Below, piece by piece: positions 10,201-21,272 of a DNA stretch of 64,000 nt (its first letter is position 1; every line of letters begins with the position of its first letter). The translations under genes were made by a program, and so were the position numbers. A model generated the notes under the pieces. It saw nothing but the letters and a program-made list of their open reading frames with translations, was not told where the DNA came from and ran no database searches. Source of the DNA: Niebla homalea (lineage: Eukaryota; Ascomycota; Lecanoromycetes; Lecanorales; Ramalinaceae); NCBI GenBank assembly GCA_019925105.1, contig JAHGAU010000001.1:1984001-2048000 (forward strand). The letters run 5' to 3'.

Positions 10201-12222
10201 TTATATGTATTTACTCAGTACAGAAACCCTGGTACGAGCTACGACATCATGATCGCCCATTACGCCTAGTATGCCAATCATCCTCAGGACATCATCTTTC
10301 GCTCTCATCATTTTCTGCACCATGCCCACGTCATCCCCTCTGTTCTTCACCAACTCTGCGATGACTAAGGCTTCGGAAAAGGCCCGGTGTTGGAAATGAT
10401 ACCACACCCTTGCTTCCTCGGGAAACAGCTTGTGCAGTAAGAAGAAGCTGCTGATGGCTTCGTGTGCCGAATCCAGCGTGCCGTGTACATCCAACTCGAC
10501 CACCTGTTCATCAGCATAGACGAGCATGAGGCAGTGGTAGTAATTGCTTGTCAGGAACAGCATCTGTCGCGCCAATCGTTTGTTCCGCGAAGCCAGTCCC
10601 CAAACAGCTTGTTCCTCGAACGTGCGAAAGGGGCTGGGCAAGGACGTGTAGAGGCTTTGGAAAACTTCAATGAGTCGGCCGCGGCTGGCTTGGCTGTCGC
10701 AGATGGGCATGTCGAGCGAGCGTGGGATGCAGACGTTCGGCTGAACAATATTGGCCAGTTTCCACATGCTCGCTATGTAGGTGACATCCGTGGCGCCATC
10801 GAAAAGGGTCATGGCCCGCGGATCGACCTCGGTGACGAGGTCTTCGACGTGGCAGTCGCTGTGCATTGTTGTTGGCGGGAGTTTCAGGATGATAGTGAAG
10901 AAGGTGTCTTGGAAGAGGACGGCCTGCCAGAGCTTCAAACGCTGCTGCTTGTCGAAGGGACTCGTCTGAGGCTTGATGGTGGCCGGGTTTCGATTGATGC
11001 CCAATGCGGAGGCATGCCGAGTTAGGATACCAGCAAAGGCCCACGCATCGGAGGCGTGGTTGTCATTCATGAGGAAATAGATCATAAGGACCATGGTCTG
11101 CATTGTTCGCATGGAAGGCCGTCCCAGGTAGTTGATCACTCGAAGTGCCTGGTGTGCAGCGGAGATGTAGAATTCTGCCGTCTGCTCCTTTTGGTCGGGC
11201 GAGGGGATAGCAACGAACTGGGTGCCCATGGCGAGCATGACGAATACCAGAGCTACAAGGGAGCCATCTCGGTGGTTGCTGTCGATTGAATGCATGATCC
11301 AGAAGTCCTCGTAGTCTTTCTCGAAAGACTCGCGATGGATGAGGGGATAGACCGGGTCGACGACATCGAAGTAGGTAGCGATCAGGATGTCGGATTGCTC
11401 TTTGCTTGGCAGGACATGAATGACTTCGGCGAGACCACCTTGGTGAGTCCAGTAATTCGTAAATGGATGCTGTCAAGAATCATTGGGGACAGTCAAGGCT
11501 TTGCTGGAGTAGTATGGAGTTGCATGAAAGGGTTGGGGGGGTATTTCACATACCTCCACTTTAAAAAGATTCGACGCTGTCGGATGGGAGAAAGGTATGT
11601 TCGAAAGAAGGGTAGGCGACGACCCCGTAGACGACCTCGACGGCGTCCGATCCGTCGGTCTGCCCGCTGGTGTATCCTGACTGGACATTACAGGGCTCGC
11701 CGCCGCCCCGAGTGGCATGCTGGCATTGATCCGTTTCGCGTTCGCCAGATCGGCGACCCGGATAGGCGTCGCAGCGTCCGGGGAAAACACCACGCTGTTC
11801 TCGTCCCCTTTCTTGGTCGTCCTCGGCCGCTTCCGGGGGGTGTCGTGGCCCTGCACGCGGTGCGATTCCTCGATCATGTCTGCCAGTGGGGAGTAGTGGC
11901 ATGGCGTCTTGCGCTTCTGGCAGGCGAAGCATTCCGGCCGGACGCGGTCGCACTTGGTCTTCTTCACGGTGCAGACCTCGCAGGAGAGGGAGGGTTTGTT
12001 GCGGTGCCGCTTCTCCTTTTGCGGGGCGTTCTCCGCTGCGTTGGCGGATTCCGGGGACGCGGGTTGGAGTTGCGGAGCGATAGCGGCCTGATTGTAGCCA
12101 TTGTTGCCGCTGATGCTGTTAGAATCTGCATTTGGGGGAGCGGCTTGTGTCGTTCGTTCAGAGACGGCGTAGGAGGCGAGATCATCTATGGCATAGCAAC
12201 GTGGCTGGGCCGCCTCTGACAT
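10201..12222 (-). CDS. Zn2Cys6 fungal-specific transcription factor
   Basis: Nuclear DNA-binding regulator. Minus-strand exons 12222-11554 and 11469-10201, with an 84-nt intron (GTATGT...TTGACAG), encode 645 residues. The binuclear cluster has Cys81, 84, 91, 98, 101 and 108 (CEVCTVKKTKC, then CFACQKRKTPC), after a basic segment. A disordered, Ser/Thr/Pro-rich linker follows. The second exon holds the fungal_trans middle homology region, from HPFTNYWTHQGG through DILIATYFDVVDPVYPLIHR. The target genes cannot be read from sequence. No biosynthetic or catabolic cluster surrounds it; the neighbours are the K+ channel (convergent) and ETF alpha (same strand, 267 bp downstream of the latter's stop). 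Long open frames on the opposite strand here are GC-driven shadows. Confidence 0.9.
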
Positions 12223-12489
12223 GCTGCTTTCGGGTGTAAAGGTTGGAGGATGGAAATACGGCGGAAGTGGGATTGCGGGGAAGAAGGAAAATTAAATTGC
12301 TGGCAAGAGACTCTCTTCCTTTCCCCCACTTTCGCATTTTATTTTCTGATCAACGTTGACCCCTATTCTTTGGCAAATGCATGAGAATGCGACTTGTGGA
12401 TCTTCACTAATGCAATGAAATACACAACTGTTATCCTGGCAAACCCACGCAATATTTACAGTAATTTCTACCGAGCTCATGGTCCTTCC

Positions 12490-13536
12490 TCATTGAGCCT
12501 TGAGCTTCTCTGTCAGCTCTGGCACTTTCTCAAATAAATCACCTACCAGGCCTACATCCGCAACCTGGAATATGGGAGCATCGGCGTCTTTGTTGATCGC
12601 TGCGATGACCTTGCTATCCTTCATGCCTGCCAAATGCTGTATTGCCCCTGAGATGCCAGCGCACAAGTACAGCTCCGGCGCAACGTTCTTGCCTGTCTGC
12701 CCAACTTGGAGGCTGTTGTCGGCAAATCCACTGTCCACAGCTGCCCTGGAAGCACCAATTGCAGCCCCCAGGGCATCTGCCAGAGGCGGTATGATCTTGT
12801 CGAATTGCTCCTTGGATTTGAGGCCCCGGCCCCCCGAGACGACCCTCTTGGCCGAGGCGAGCTCTGGTCGATCGGATTGGGCCAGATCTTCGGAGATCCA
12901 TTCGGTCGTGATCTCGACTTTGGGGTCGACGCCCTCGACCACTTTGGCGGAACCACCTTCTGCTTCAGCTGCAGCGAAAGCCGTGCCTCTCACGGTCACG
13001 AGCTTGATCTTGTCGGATGATTGCACGGTAAGGATGGCATTGCCAGCGTAGATAGGCCGGACGAATGTGTCTTCGCTTTCGATCTCTATGATATCCGATA
13101 TTTGTTGTACGTCTAGTAAAGCGGCAACTCTGGGCATCATGTTCTTTCCGAATGCCGAATGCCCGGCAAAAACATGGGTAAAGCCTTCGTTCTTGATATT
13201 CTCTGCCAGCAGTGGCGCGTAATTTTCTGGCAAACCCTTGTCGTAGGCGCCATTATCCACCATGATGACCTTCTCAATCCCCTTGACTTTTGCTGCCGCT
13301 TCAGCCACGGGCTTGATATCACTCCCGGCAACAAGGCCGATGATAGATCCTCCTATCTTCTGTGCTGCAGTGACTGCGCTAAGTGATGCATGATTCAGTT
13401 GACCATCTCGCTGCTCGAGGATTGCCAGCGAACTAAGAAGACGAGCAAGTGCTGATTGCCGGTATACGGTCGTCCGGGGGCAATGTGGGAGTATCTGGGA
13501 TCGCCGAAGCAAAGGCGAGGCCCGAGCGAGTATCAT
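12490..13536 (-). CDS. ETFA: Electron transfer flavoprotein alpha subunit, mitochondrial
   Basis: One uninterrupted exon of 348 residues (AIM45 in yeast). The alpha subunit binds FAD and, with ETF beta, passes electrons from acyl-CoA and other dehydrogenases to ETF-ubiquinone oxidoreductase in the mitochondrial matrix. The first 35 residues are Arg/Ser/Leu-rich without acids (MILARASPLLRRSQILP), a good import presequence. The N-terminal nucleotide-fold domain follows (HVFAGHSAFGKNMMPRVAA). The C-terminal FAD domain has VVSGGRGLKSKEQF, then GASRAAVDSGF, QVGQTGKNVAPELYL, GISGAIQHLAGM, and the closing AINKDADAPIFQVADVGLVG, which are the canonical FAD-binding signatures. Length and motifs are complete. 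It diverges from RSC8 across 515 bp. Confidence 0.96.
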   Translation of the reverse strand: MILARASPLLRRSQILPHCPRTTVYRQSALARLLSSLAILEQRDGQLNHASLSAVTAAQKIGGSIIGLVAGSDIKPVAEAAAKVKGIEKVIMVDNGAYDKGLPENYAPLLAENIKNEGFTHVFAGHSAFGKNMMPRVAALLDVQQISDIIEIESEDTFVRPIYAGNAILTVQSSDKIKLVTVRGTAFAAAEAEGGSAKVVEGVDPKVEITTEWISEDLAQSDRPELASAKRVVSGGRGLKSKEQFDKIIPPLADALGAAIGASRAAVDSGFADNSLQVGQTGKNVAPELYLCAGISGAIQHLAGMKDSKVIAAINKDADAPIFQVADVGLVGDLFEKVPELTEKLKAQ

Positions 13537-14051
13537 GGTGAGGATCGGAGGGAAGACCCTCGAAAGTCGATGTTACCGGTTCATAGGAGAATTGTATTTG
13601 CCACGTAGAAAATAAAAGCGGAGGATATTCAAGACTGGAGTGAAAGTACGGAGCGAGGTGGAAGAACCGAGGAGGGAAGAGTACCTCTGAGCCGCATCAC
13701 GCCAAGCACGCTAAGCTGCAATCCCACCCTAGTATACTAGTGGAGATTGGAGAACACGCCAAGATTGAATCAGACTTTCTGCTTGAGCACTTTAGGGTCT
13801 GCTCATCGCTACAACGCGCAGCAGCAAGGATTACCATCATCACCATTGGCTTCTTCGTGCCACTCTTGCTCGTTTGTAAACTATAAGGATCACGGTCGCA
13901 TTGGCATCGCCTATCTCTTTCGCCGCATGACAACGACCATCAAGGCCAAGCAGTCCAGAAGGAGTCCCACTTCCATACCCTTTTGGGCCCATCCGAGAAG
14001 CCTCATCCGTGCTTAAACAATCCATTCTCCACGACACTCGGCGCTCTAGCC
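13537..14051. other. divergent promoter region ETFA / RSC8
   Basis: The 515 bp lie between two divergent start codons. Short frames here have no family resemblance. No TATA box or recognised operator stands out. Confidence 0.5.
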
Positions 14052-16295
14052 ATGGAGGGGGACGGTCTTGATTTCGGCGATTCTCCAGCTCCTCCGGTTG
14101 AAGCTGAGCAAATACTAGAAAACGCTGGCGAAAACCCTACCGTGAGCAATACAGGTATGATGCAAAAGCCACCTCTATCAATCCTAAGCTGAATAAAGAC
14201 CTAGACGAACAATTACAGAGCCCCCCATTACCTACAAAGCATTCTGAGTCTCCAGAAAAGGCACCACAAGACACACCTGCAGCCATATCCGACAACCCGC
14301 TAGACGCTCCAGACGCACCCTTACCAGAAGCCCATGATGCCGACCGGGAAGATGAGGAGATGGGGGGCCTTGGAAGTCCTGAAAAGGAACCTGGAGAGGA
14401 GGGAGCTTCTCCCCCCCCGACAGACGACAATCAAATACAATCCAAAGCTACGCTGGAAGCAGCTGCGCGTGCTCATCTGGCCACCCAACGCTTTGCCGTC
14501 ATCATACCTAGCTACAGCGCGTGGTTTGACATGAACACCATCCATGCTACTGAAATGAAAAGCGTGCCCGAGTTCTTCAACAGCAGGAATCGAAGTAAGA
14601 CGCCTGGTGTATACAAGGATTATCGAGACTTCATGATCAACACCTATCGGCTCAATCCATCCGAGTATCTCACCGTCACAGCATGCAGACGAAACTTGGC
14701 TGGTGATGTTTGCGCTATAATGCGAGTCCATGCTTTTCTGGAACAGTGGGGTTTGATCAATTATCAGGTTTGTCATGCTACCAACCCATTGCCAGAGCAG
14801 ACATTGAGATTTGATTCAGGTCGATTCTGATTCTCGCCCGTCTGCTATCGGGCCCCCTTTCACCGGTCATTTCCGCGTTATTGCAGACACGCCCCGTGCA
14901 CTCCAGCAATTTCAACCTGGACCGGATGTGAAGAAGGAGCCAGGGCGACAATACGACCCTACCGACAATTCCATCACTAAAGCATACAAAAGCGCCTCAG
15001 AGCAAGAGAAGCTCGATTTCAATCTTGAGATTCGCCGCAATATCTACGACCACAAGGGCCGGGACCTCATGGCCGATCTGAAAGACAAGCCCCAGACAAA
15101 TGGCGGAGACGCAACCACCAACGGAGTCTCGGGAGAAGACTCAAACAGCAGAGCGCTAGATGAAATTGCAAAGGAGCCGAGGAAGCCCATCTTCTGCAAT
15201 TCCTGCGCCATTGACGTTACCAAAGGACGATTTCACTATGCGAAACCGGTGCCCGAACTCAAAAATCAGACAATAACGGTAGATGTGTGCTCAGCATGTT
15301 TCTTTGACGCCCGGATATCGCTCAAGACCGAGCAACACGAATTTGTCTGGCTTGATGAGAAGGGGTCCAATATCCCCGAACAAGATGAGCCTTGGACAGA
15401 TGCCGAGCTGCTGCTGTTGCTCGAGGCTTTGGAACGCTTCGATGAGAGCTGGAACCAGATAGCCGACTATGTCGGCACCAGGACCCGCGAGGAGTGCGTG
15501 GTCAAATTCCTGCAGCTGGAGATTGAAGACAAATACCTGGAGACCGACGTGGGTGGTCCGAGCTACGGAGCTCTTGATGAAGGTCGTGTGCCTTTCGCCC
15601 AGAGCGACAACCCAGTCCTCTCCGTCCTGGGCTACCTCGCCAGCCTCAGCGAGCCCAAGACCGCCGCCGCAGCCGCCGGCCGGTCGATAGAGGAAATGAG
15701 CAAATTCCGGCGCAGACGGCTGGAGAATGGGCAAGGCAGGGCGGCTACTGGTGAGGCAGAGGACGTGAAACCTGAGGATTCCATGGAGGTCGATGCTGCA
15801 GGTACCAGCCCTCAAGCCCACGATGGCAACCAAGTGGCCGGGGCGGACGGGCCGACACCTCGAGACACGATGCGTGATGTGGCCAACACCGCTTTCGCCA
15901 CCGTTGCCGCTCGCTCGGCCGCACTGGCATCCAACGAGGAGCGCGAGATGACTCGTCTCGTCTCCGCAGCGGTCAATATGTCGCTCGAGAAGATGGAGTT
16001 GAAGCTTCAACAGTTCTCAGAGATGGAAGCGGCTCTGGAAGCTGAGCGGCGGGAGCTGGAGAAGGGGAGACAGCAGTTGTTCCTGGATCGATTGGCCTTC
16101 AGGAAGAGGGTGAGCGAGACGCAGGAGGCCCTTAAAAATGCCAGCCTGAGAGGCGGAGAGGAAGGGGCCAGAATGGCGAGTGAGGTCGGTGTTGGGACCG
16201 GAGAGGGAGAGAAGTTGATGTTGGCGAAGGAGGGCGCTGCGAGTCATGAGGTGGTTGAAGGGCCACCGCCTGGAAGCGTGGATTACGAAATCTAG
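14052..16295 (+). CDS. RSC8: SWI/SNF and RSC chromatin-remodelling subunit (Rsc8/Swi3 type)
   Basis: Core scaffold subunit of ATP-dependent nucleosome remodellers. Exons 14052-14141, 14219-14767 and 14820-16295 give 704 residues. The first donor is GTGAGC at 14142; a nearby GTATGA would break the frame. Domains in order are: acidic Pro-rich N-terminus; SWIRM domain (about residues 120-213, with [18 protein letters not shown] and [18 protein letters not shown], the latter formed across intron 2); a ZZ-type zinc finger (about 339-374, CNSCAIDV and CSACFFD); a SANT domain (about 404-453, [17 protein letters not shown]); and a C-terminal coiled coil for dimerisation ([20 protein letters not shown]). 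Most filamentous fungi have one such gene serving both SWI/SNF and RSC, so the RSC8 versus SWI3 name is arbitrary. It converges on RRN5. Confidence 0.93.
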
Positions 16296-16560
16296 CATCT
16301 TTTCTGCAAGGTTATGAGTTGTATGCTGGACGTCGTTGTGGAAGCCTTAGAACCCTCCACGGAGTCGTTCTTTTCTTAGCAAAGATCGAGGATGGGTCCA
16401 TCCTGGAGTTGGATAGACCTTGCACAGCAGGGCATGCAGCTTCAGCAGATAATGTATTATCAATGGTTTCCAGAGGCCCCTAGGGCGATGACTGATCTCC
16501 TCTGGTTGAGTGTCTATCTGAAAGAGCTACTTACTCAACTGCGTAAGATGATGACAGCAA

Positions 16561-18513
16561 TCACTCTTGCTGGTTCATCTCATCTTCGCTGGATCCACCT
16601 GAGGGGCTTGGGTCGGTCACTTCTCTTGTTTCGTTAATTTGTTCGCCCGCAAACGAATCGTGGTCTTCAATATCTTTGTCATCGTCCGGGTACTTGCTAT
16701 CCTCCCGTGCACCTTCCTCTGACCGCCTTTCGACCCTGGGAAGCCCCTTCGCCACCTTGACTCTTTTCTTCTCATCCCATGCGCTCCTCTGGGCATCGAA
16801 CACTTTGTTCGTCACCGGACCATCCATCGTTTCCCACTCAGCTGCGTAATCCAGCCAATCCGTCCAGTCTCCAAGATCCTCCCTAGTCCGGCTCGGAGGA
16901 AGAGCTTTCTTCGGCAGCTCGATCTCGTTGGGAGACATCTTTGTTGCTGCGTCTTCTCCGAGCATGTGCCACAGCTTGATTTCCTCCGCCCGGCTTGCCC
17001 GCCGGTCCAGGATTTCCATGTACCCATCTTGGAGTAGTTCGTGCTCCTCTTGTTTGGTAATCTCATCTTCATCACCAGTACTGGAGGGGGACTCCGAATC
17101 CTGGCTGAAGATTGACTGTTGACCGCCGTTCACGGAAGATTTGCCGCTGCTGGAACCAGAAGAGCTAGAGCTCGCGTCTACTGCCTCGTCGGCCTCTGAG
17201 CCTTGGGAAGAGGCTTCTGTTGATAACGCCTCTGTCGAAGAAGCTCCTGCTGAAGACGTCTCTGCTGGATTTGATCGGTCTTTGGACCTTCCTCTGGACA
17301 TACTTCGCGTCCTTGATCGATAGCTTCCTCTGGTGTTGTCGGCAGCCAATCTTTTTTCAAGCTCGTCATGCTGTAGAATCATCCTCGTCTGCCCTTTCTC
17401 GTGGCTTGAGTCATCAAAGACACCGAAGTTGCACTTGCGAGGCATGTTGATCCATGTCTTGCAAGATTTGGCGGCTATCCCGAGTATGTCTACAGATGCT
17501 AGCACATCCTCCCGTCTGACAAGTTTCGTTGGATTACTACTCTTATTTGTTTCAGCTCGAATGCGAGAGTCTGCCAGCGTCACTACCAACTGGACCAAGC
17601 GCTTGGTGAATGCGAGCGTCAAAGCATGGAAGTCTTGAAAAGCAGAATGCCTGAAAGATGGTGCTCTCCTTTCTTCAAAATTTCTCCAATTACGGGATGG
17701 GTCGCTTGAATTCATTATGAGCCGTTTTGACAGTCTGAGAAAGGCTTTGAGATCGAGCAGCTCTGTGGCCGGCATTCTTTCCAAGACTTCTTGCTCTGCC
17801 TCACCTCCTGTCTTGAGAGCCCGATCGGCCCATTTGGCAATCCAAGGGGTTAGGAGCCAATAGTTGGGATCCGCATATTTTGCAGCTTTTTCTTCTTCTC
17901 TGTCCTGGAGCATTATAAGGGCATCAGCTGCGCCCTCAAGCGCAGACTCACAGCTTGGTTGGACTTCGATCGACCCTTCAATATCACAGATGTTGAACAT
18001 GTTCTTGGGATGAATGGTACGAAATTCTCGCTCTATGGCGCCTTCATGTAGCAATTTAAGAAAGCCGCAGACTTCGGGTTCACTTTTGGAGCCAACAGCC
18101 ACTGCAATGCCTCGTACATCATGCCTCCCGTGACGTGCCAGGGAAGAGAAGAACCTGGCCTTTTCCTCCGCGGACCAAACACTGATGCCAATCTGCAATT
18201 CCTTCAGATGTCGAAGATTCTCTGGCTTACTCTTCGGACCCAGGTGGCGAATGGCTTCATTGTACAACTCACGATATTCGTCGTTGTAGAGCGTTTTCAA
18301 CCGTTTCACCCTAGATTTAGATCTGCTGATGGATCCGTCATCATTGCTACGCTTAAGTCTACGATGTCTGACATCAATCCGGCCTCCAGATAGACCGGAT
18401 CTGAGTTCACCCAAATCGGAACGAGATGAATCGGCGTCATGAGTAGCTCGTTGATGAAAGTCTGAGGCTTCATCTTCATTGCTATCGGACCTGAAGTCCT
18501 CTGAAGACGACAT
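16561..18513 (-). CDS. RRN5: RNA polymerase I-specific initiation factor RRN5-like
   Basis: One exon, 650 residues. Proposed subunit of the upstream activation factor that binds the rDNA promoter in the nucleolus. The basic stretch followed by LYNDEYRELYNEAIRHL (about residues 75-91) and then a SANT-like domain with SVWSAEEKARFFSSLARHG (about 111-129) is the usual Rrn5 arrangement. Further on are ANYWLLTPWIAKW-type helices and a long acidic, Ser-rich tail containing a degenerate S-T-E-A-S repeat near residues 415-435 and SRTREDLGDWTDWLDYAAEWE near the end. The family is fast-evolving and my identification rests on the SANT module and the layout, so a different SANT protein is possible. Its start is 60 to 243 bp from the divergent IRC3 start, depending on which IRC3 ATG is used. 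Confidence 0.75.
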   Translation of the reverse strand: MSSSEDFRSDSNEDEASDFHQRATHDADSSRSDLGELRSGLSGGRIDVRHRRLKRSNDDGSISRSKSRVKRLKTLYNDEYRELYNEAIRHLGPKSKPENLRHLKELQIGISVWSAEEKARFFSSLARHGRHDVRGIAVAVGSKSEPEVCGFLKLLHEGAIEREFRTIHPKNMFNICDIEGSIEVQPSCESALEGAADALIMLQDREEEKAAKYADPNYWLLTPWIAKWADRALKTGGEAEQEVLERMPATELLDLKAFLRLSKRLIMNSSDPSRNWRNFEERRAPSFRHSAFQDFHALTLAFTKRLVQLVVTLADSRIRAETNKSSNPTKLVRREDVLASVDILGIAAKSCKTWINMPRKCNFGVFDDSSHEKGQTRMILQHDELEKRLAADNTRGSYRSRTRSMSRGRSKDRSNPAETSSAGASSTEALSTEASSQGSEADEAVDASSSSSGSSSGKSSVNGGQQSIFSQDSESPSSTGDEDEITKQEEHELLQDGYMEILDRRASRAEEIKLWHMLGEDAATKMSPNEIELPKKALPPSRTREDLGDWTDWLDYAAEWETMDGPVTNKVFDAQRSAWDEKKRVKVAKGLPRVERRSEEGAREDSKYPDDDKDIEDHDSFAGEQINETREVTDPSPSGGSSEDEMNQQE

Positions 18514-18626
18514 GAAATAACCGCGAACAAGGAATCAACATTTTGCGAAGCGAGATCAGGGACATTCTAATTGATGGAAGATGATCAGTTAGATGCAAAG
18601 CATGTAGTGTTTCCTGGGAACATTTG

Positions 18627-18636
18627 GTCACGTGAC
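18627..18636. promoter_or_regulatory. perfect palindrome GTCACGTGAC between RRN5 and IRC3
   Basis: A 10-bp perfect palindrome with an E-box core (CACGTG) and the TCACGTGA form favoured by Cbf1-type bHLH factors. It is 114 bp upstream of the RRN5 start and 121 bp upstream of the preferred IRC3 start, so it could serve both. If IRC3 starts at 18574 instead, the site would lie in coding sequence. Confidence 0.45.
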
Positions 18637-18756
18637 AATACTATCCGCTGGGTAGCAGAAGTGATTCGAAATATCGACCTACCTTACGCAAGCCCACCCG
18701 CGCGACACGACACGCAACACGCACTCAATGACCTGCGTGCACTTGCGGTCTCCTCT

Positions 18757-20807
18757 ATGCTGAGAGCCTTTCGTCATGTAACAAATGTGCGCGGACCCTC
18801 ATCATCGAGAGGTTGGCTCCCAAAGGCTCGTCATTTTGCTACAAGAATCAGCCCTCCACGAACTGAGCCCGAACGAGGGCAGAACACTGGAATCAAGTTG
18901 CGCGAGTATCAGGAGGAGTGCATCGAATCCGTGCTCTCTTACCTTGCCAATGGCTATAAGCGACTGGGTGTCTCCTTAGCTACTGGGTCAGGCAAAACGG
19001 TATGGAGGCCTAGCTTGAATATGAAGTAGTTTAATTGAGCAAGAGCTAGGTCATCTTTACTCAACTCATCGGCCGCATACAGCCTTTGAGGAGCGATGCG
19101 TGTCAGACTCTGATTCTCGTACATAGGCGCGAATTAGTCGAACAAGCTGCTCTCCACTGCAGCAATGTCTACCCAGGGAAGACTATCGAAATTGAGATGG
19201 GCAACATGCATGCCTCGGGCACAGCTGACATCACAATTGCCTCAATCTGGAGCATCATTTCAGGCGACCGGCTGTTAAAGTTTGATCCGAAGAATTTCAA
19301 GCTGGTGCTGGTGGATGAGGCACACCATATTGTCGCCGCCAGCTTCATGAAGACACTCGGCCATTTCGGCCTCCTCAAAGCCAACCTTTCCGAGGACTCC
19401 CCTGCGTTGGTGGGCGTTTCGGCAACGATGTCTCGTTTTGATGGACTGCGGCTCAGCGATGCTATAGACCATATTGTCTATCACAAGGACTACGTTGACA
19501 TGATAGGAGAGAAATGGCTGTCGGATGTCGTATTCACCACAGTAAAATCTACAGCTAATATCTCGAGAGTGAAGAATGCGCCAACGGGCGACTTCCAGCT
19601 TGGCGATCTATCCCGGGCAGTTAATACGCAGGAGGTAAATGAGCTCACCGTACGTGCATGGATGGCTCGGGCAACTGGGAGAAAATCGACCTTGGTCTTT
19701 TGCGTGGACCTTGCGCATGTCTCCGATCTAACAGCGGCCTTCCGACGGCATGATATTGATGCTCAATTTGTTACTGGAGACACCCACAAGAGAATCCGCA
19801 GCGATCGACTTGACGGCTTCAAAAAGGGAGAATTCCCCGTCCTTCTGAACTGTGGCGTCTTCACCGAGGGTACAGACATCCCAAATATTGATTGTATCCT
19901 ACTCGCACGTCCGACAAAGTCACGCAATTTGCTTGTCCAAATGATCGGAAGAGGGATGCGCCTCCATCACGACAAGAGTAATTGCCATGTAATCGATATG
20001 GTGAGCTCACTGGAAGCCGGTGTTGTCTCGACTCCGACTTTGTTCGGTCTGGATCCAGATGCTCTTGTCAAAGAGGCCACTGTAGACGAGATGAAGTCCT
20101 TGCAGGAAAGGAGAGAGCTTGAGGAGTCTCGCGAGCAGCGTGCAGAGATCAAGAACCCTTCCTCACCCAAGCAAGGATCTCGGAGAACACTAACATTCAC
20201 GGACTACGATTCCGTCTACGACTTGATCGACGACACTTCTGGCGAAAGACATATCCGTCGCATTAGCGCTCTAGCATGGGTCATGGTGGGCCCCAATCGT
20301 TATGTACTTTCCTCCCAGAATGGTTCATATCTCTCGATTGAGGCCAGGTCAGGCAGCGAAGAAAAGGCTTACACAGTCACCTTCACTCAGAAGCTGAGCG
20401 CTGAGGCGATGGAGGTCAGCAACACGAAGTCTCCTTACATGCGACCGCGTGAGTTAGCCTCATCGAAGACATTCTCGGACGCGGTCCACGCAGCAGACAC
20501 ATATGCGACCAGCAAGATGCCTTGGAAAGTGGTGCATGCAGGTCAAGCGTGGAGGAGGTATCCCGCCACAGACGCCCAGCTCGCGCTTCTGAACAAGCTC
20601 AGGCCGATGGATGACCAGTTGACAGCAGATATTGTCACTAAGGGCAAGGCCAATGACATGATCAGCAAGATGAAGTTTGGAGCAAAGGGCTGGTTCCGTG
20701 ACCTGGAAGCCCGAAAAAGAAGAGAGGGACGTGTTCAGGAGGAAGCCCGTCAAGTAAAGGATCTGCGGCAGCGTGAGCAGGTCAAGGTTGGTCCGGTCAC
20801 GCAGTAA
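18757..20807 (+). CDS. IRC3: Mitochondrial DEAD/DEAH-box helicase IRC3-like
   Basis: Superfamily 2 helicase that in yeast remodels branched mitochondrial DNA. Exons 18757-18999 and 19050-20807 with a 50-nt intron give 666 residues. I prefer the ATG at 18757 because it opens an import-like presequence ([13 protein letters not shown], then [11 protein letters not shown]). An in-frame ATG at 18574 would add 61 residues ahead of it. Motifs are: Q-like [13 protein letters not shown]; Walker A ATGSGKT at about residues 75-81, with the intron right after it; LVLVDEAHH at about 165-173; [11 protein letters not shown]; then the helicase C half with [23 protein letters not shown] and [10 protein letters not shown]. 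The C-terminal third is alpha-helical, basic and specific to the Irc3 group. It diverges from RRN5. Confidence 0.9.
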
Positions 20808-21272
20808 TGATGAGATACCCCCCATTGTCCTCCTTGCTGGGAAGTTTGTTTCTATTGAATGGCCTCGGCGTGGTGGCGCAAAGGTGGCGGAAAGGTCAGC
20901 GTATGGATGAAATTTGAGCCCGACTACAACAGCCAACTACAACATAAGAGCAATCTGCCAAGCTGCCATAACCTATCTGCAATTCTGTCAATCTTAACTC
21001 ATCGATAACTCGATATTCAAAAGACTTGGACCTATTTAGTGTTGTGACGGAAAGTGCTTGGCTTAATCATAAATTGCGTCAGCCTCGCCTAGCCTTGCCT
21101 CTTGTTGCTCTAGCCTAGAAGCGGAGATCACTGAACCTTCGGAAATTCGCAAAGCAGAAGGCGCGACCGAGGGACCGTAACCTTCATCCCGTCCAGCAGC
21201 AGCAGCTCTTCATTCGCCAAATGGTGCTGCTGTCCTGTTTTATCTCCATTCAGCTGAGCAGATACTGATCCG
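20808..21272. other. intergenic, promoter of BST1
   Basis: The 465 bp between two genes read in the same direction hold the IRC3 3' end and the BST1 promoter. Pyrimidine-rich tracts and a CAG-rich stretch near 21195-21235 are present. I see no gene. Confidence 0.5.

Noticed and set aside
11290..12219. 309-codon plus-strand open frame
   Set aside because: It is antisense to the Zn2Cys6 gene's first exon, Arg-rich and compositionally odd; GC-rich coding DNA often leaves the reverse frame open.
14142..14218. GTATGA donor at 14155 for RSC8 intron 1
   Set aside because: It puts the second exon out of frame with an early stop; GTGAGC at 14142 keeps frame.
15291..16010. 239-codon minus-strand open frame
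   Set aside because: Lies opposite the SANT and linker region of RSC8, with no recognisable domain.
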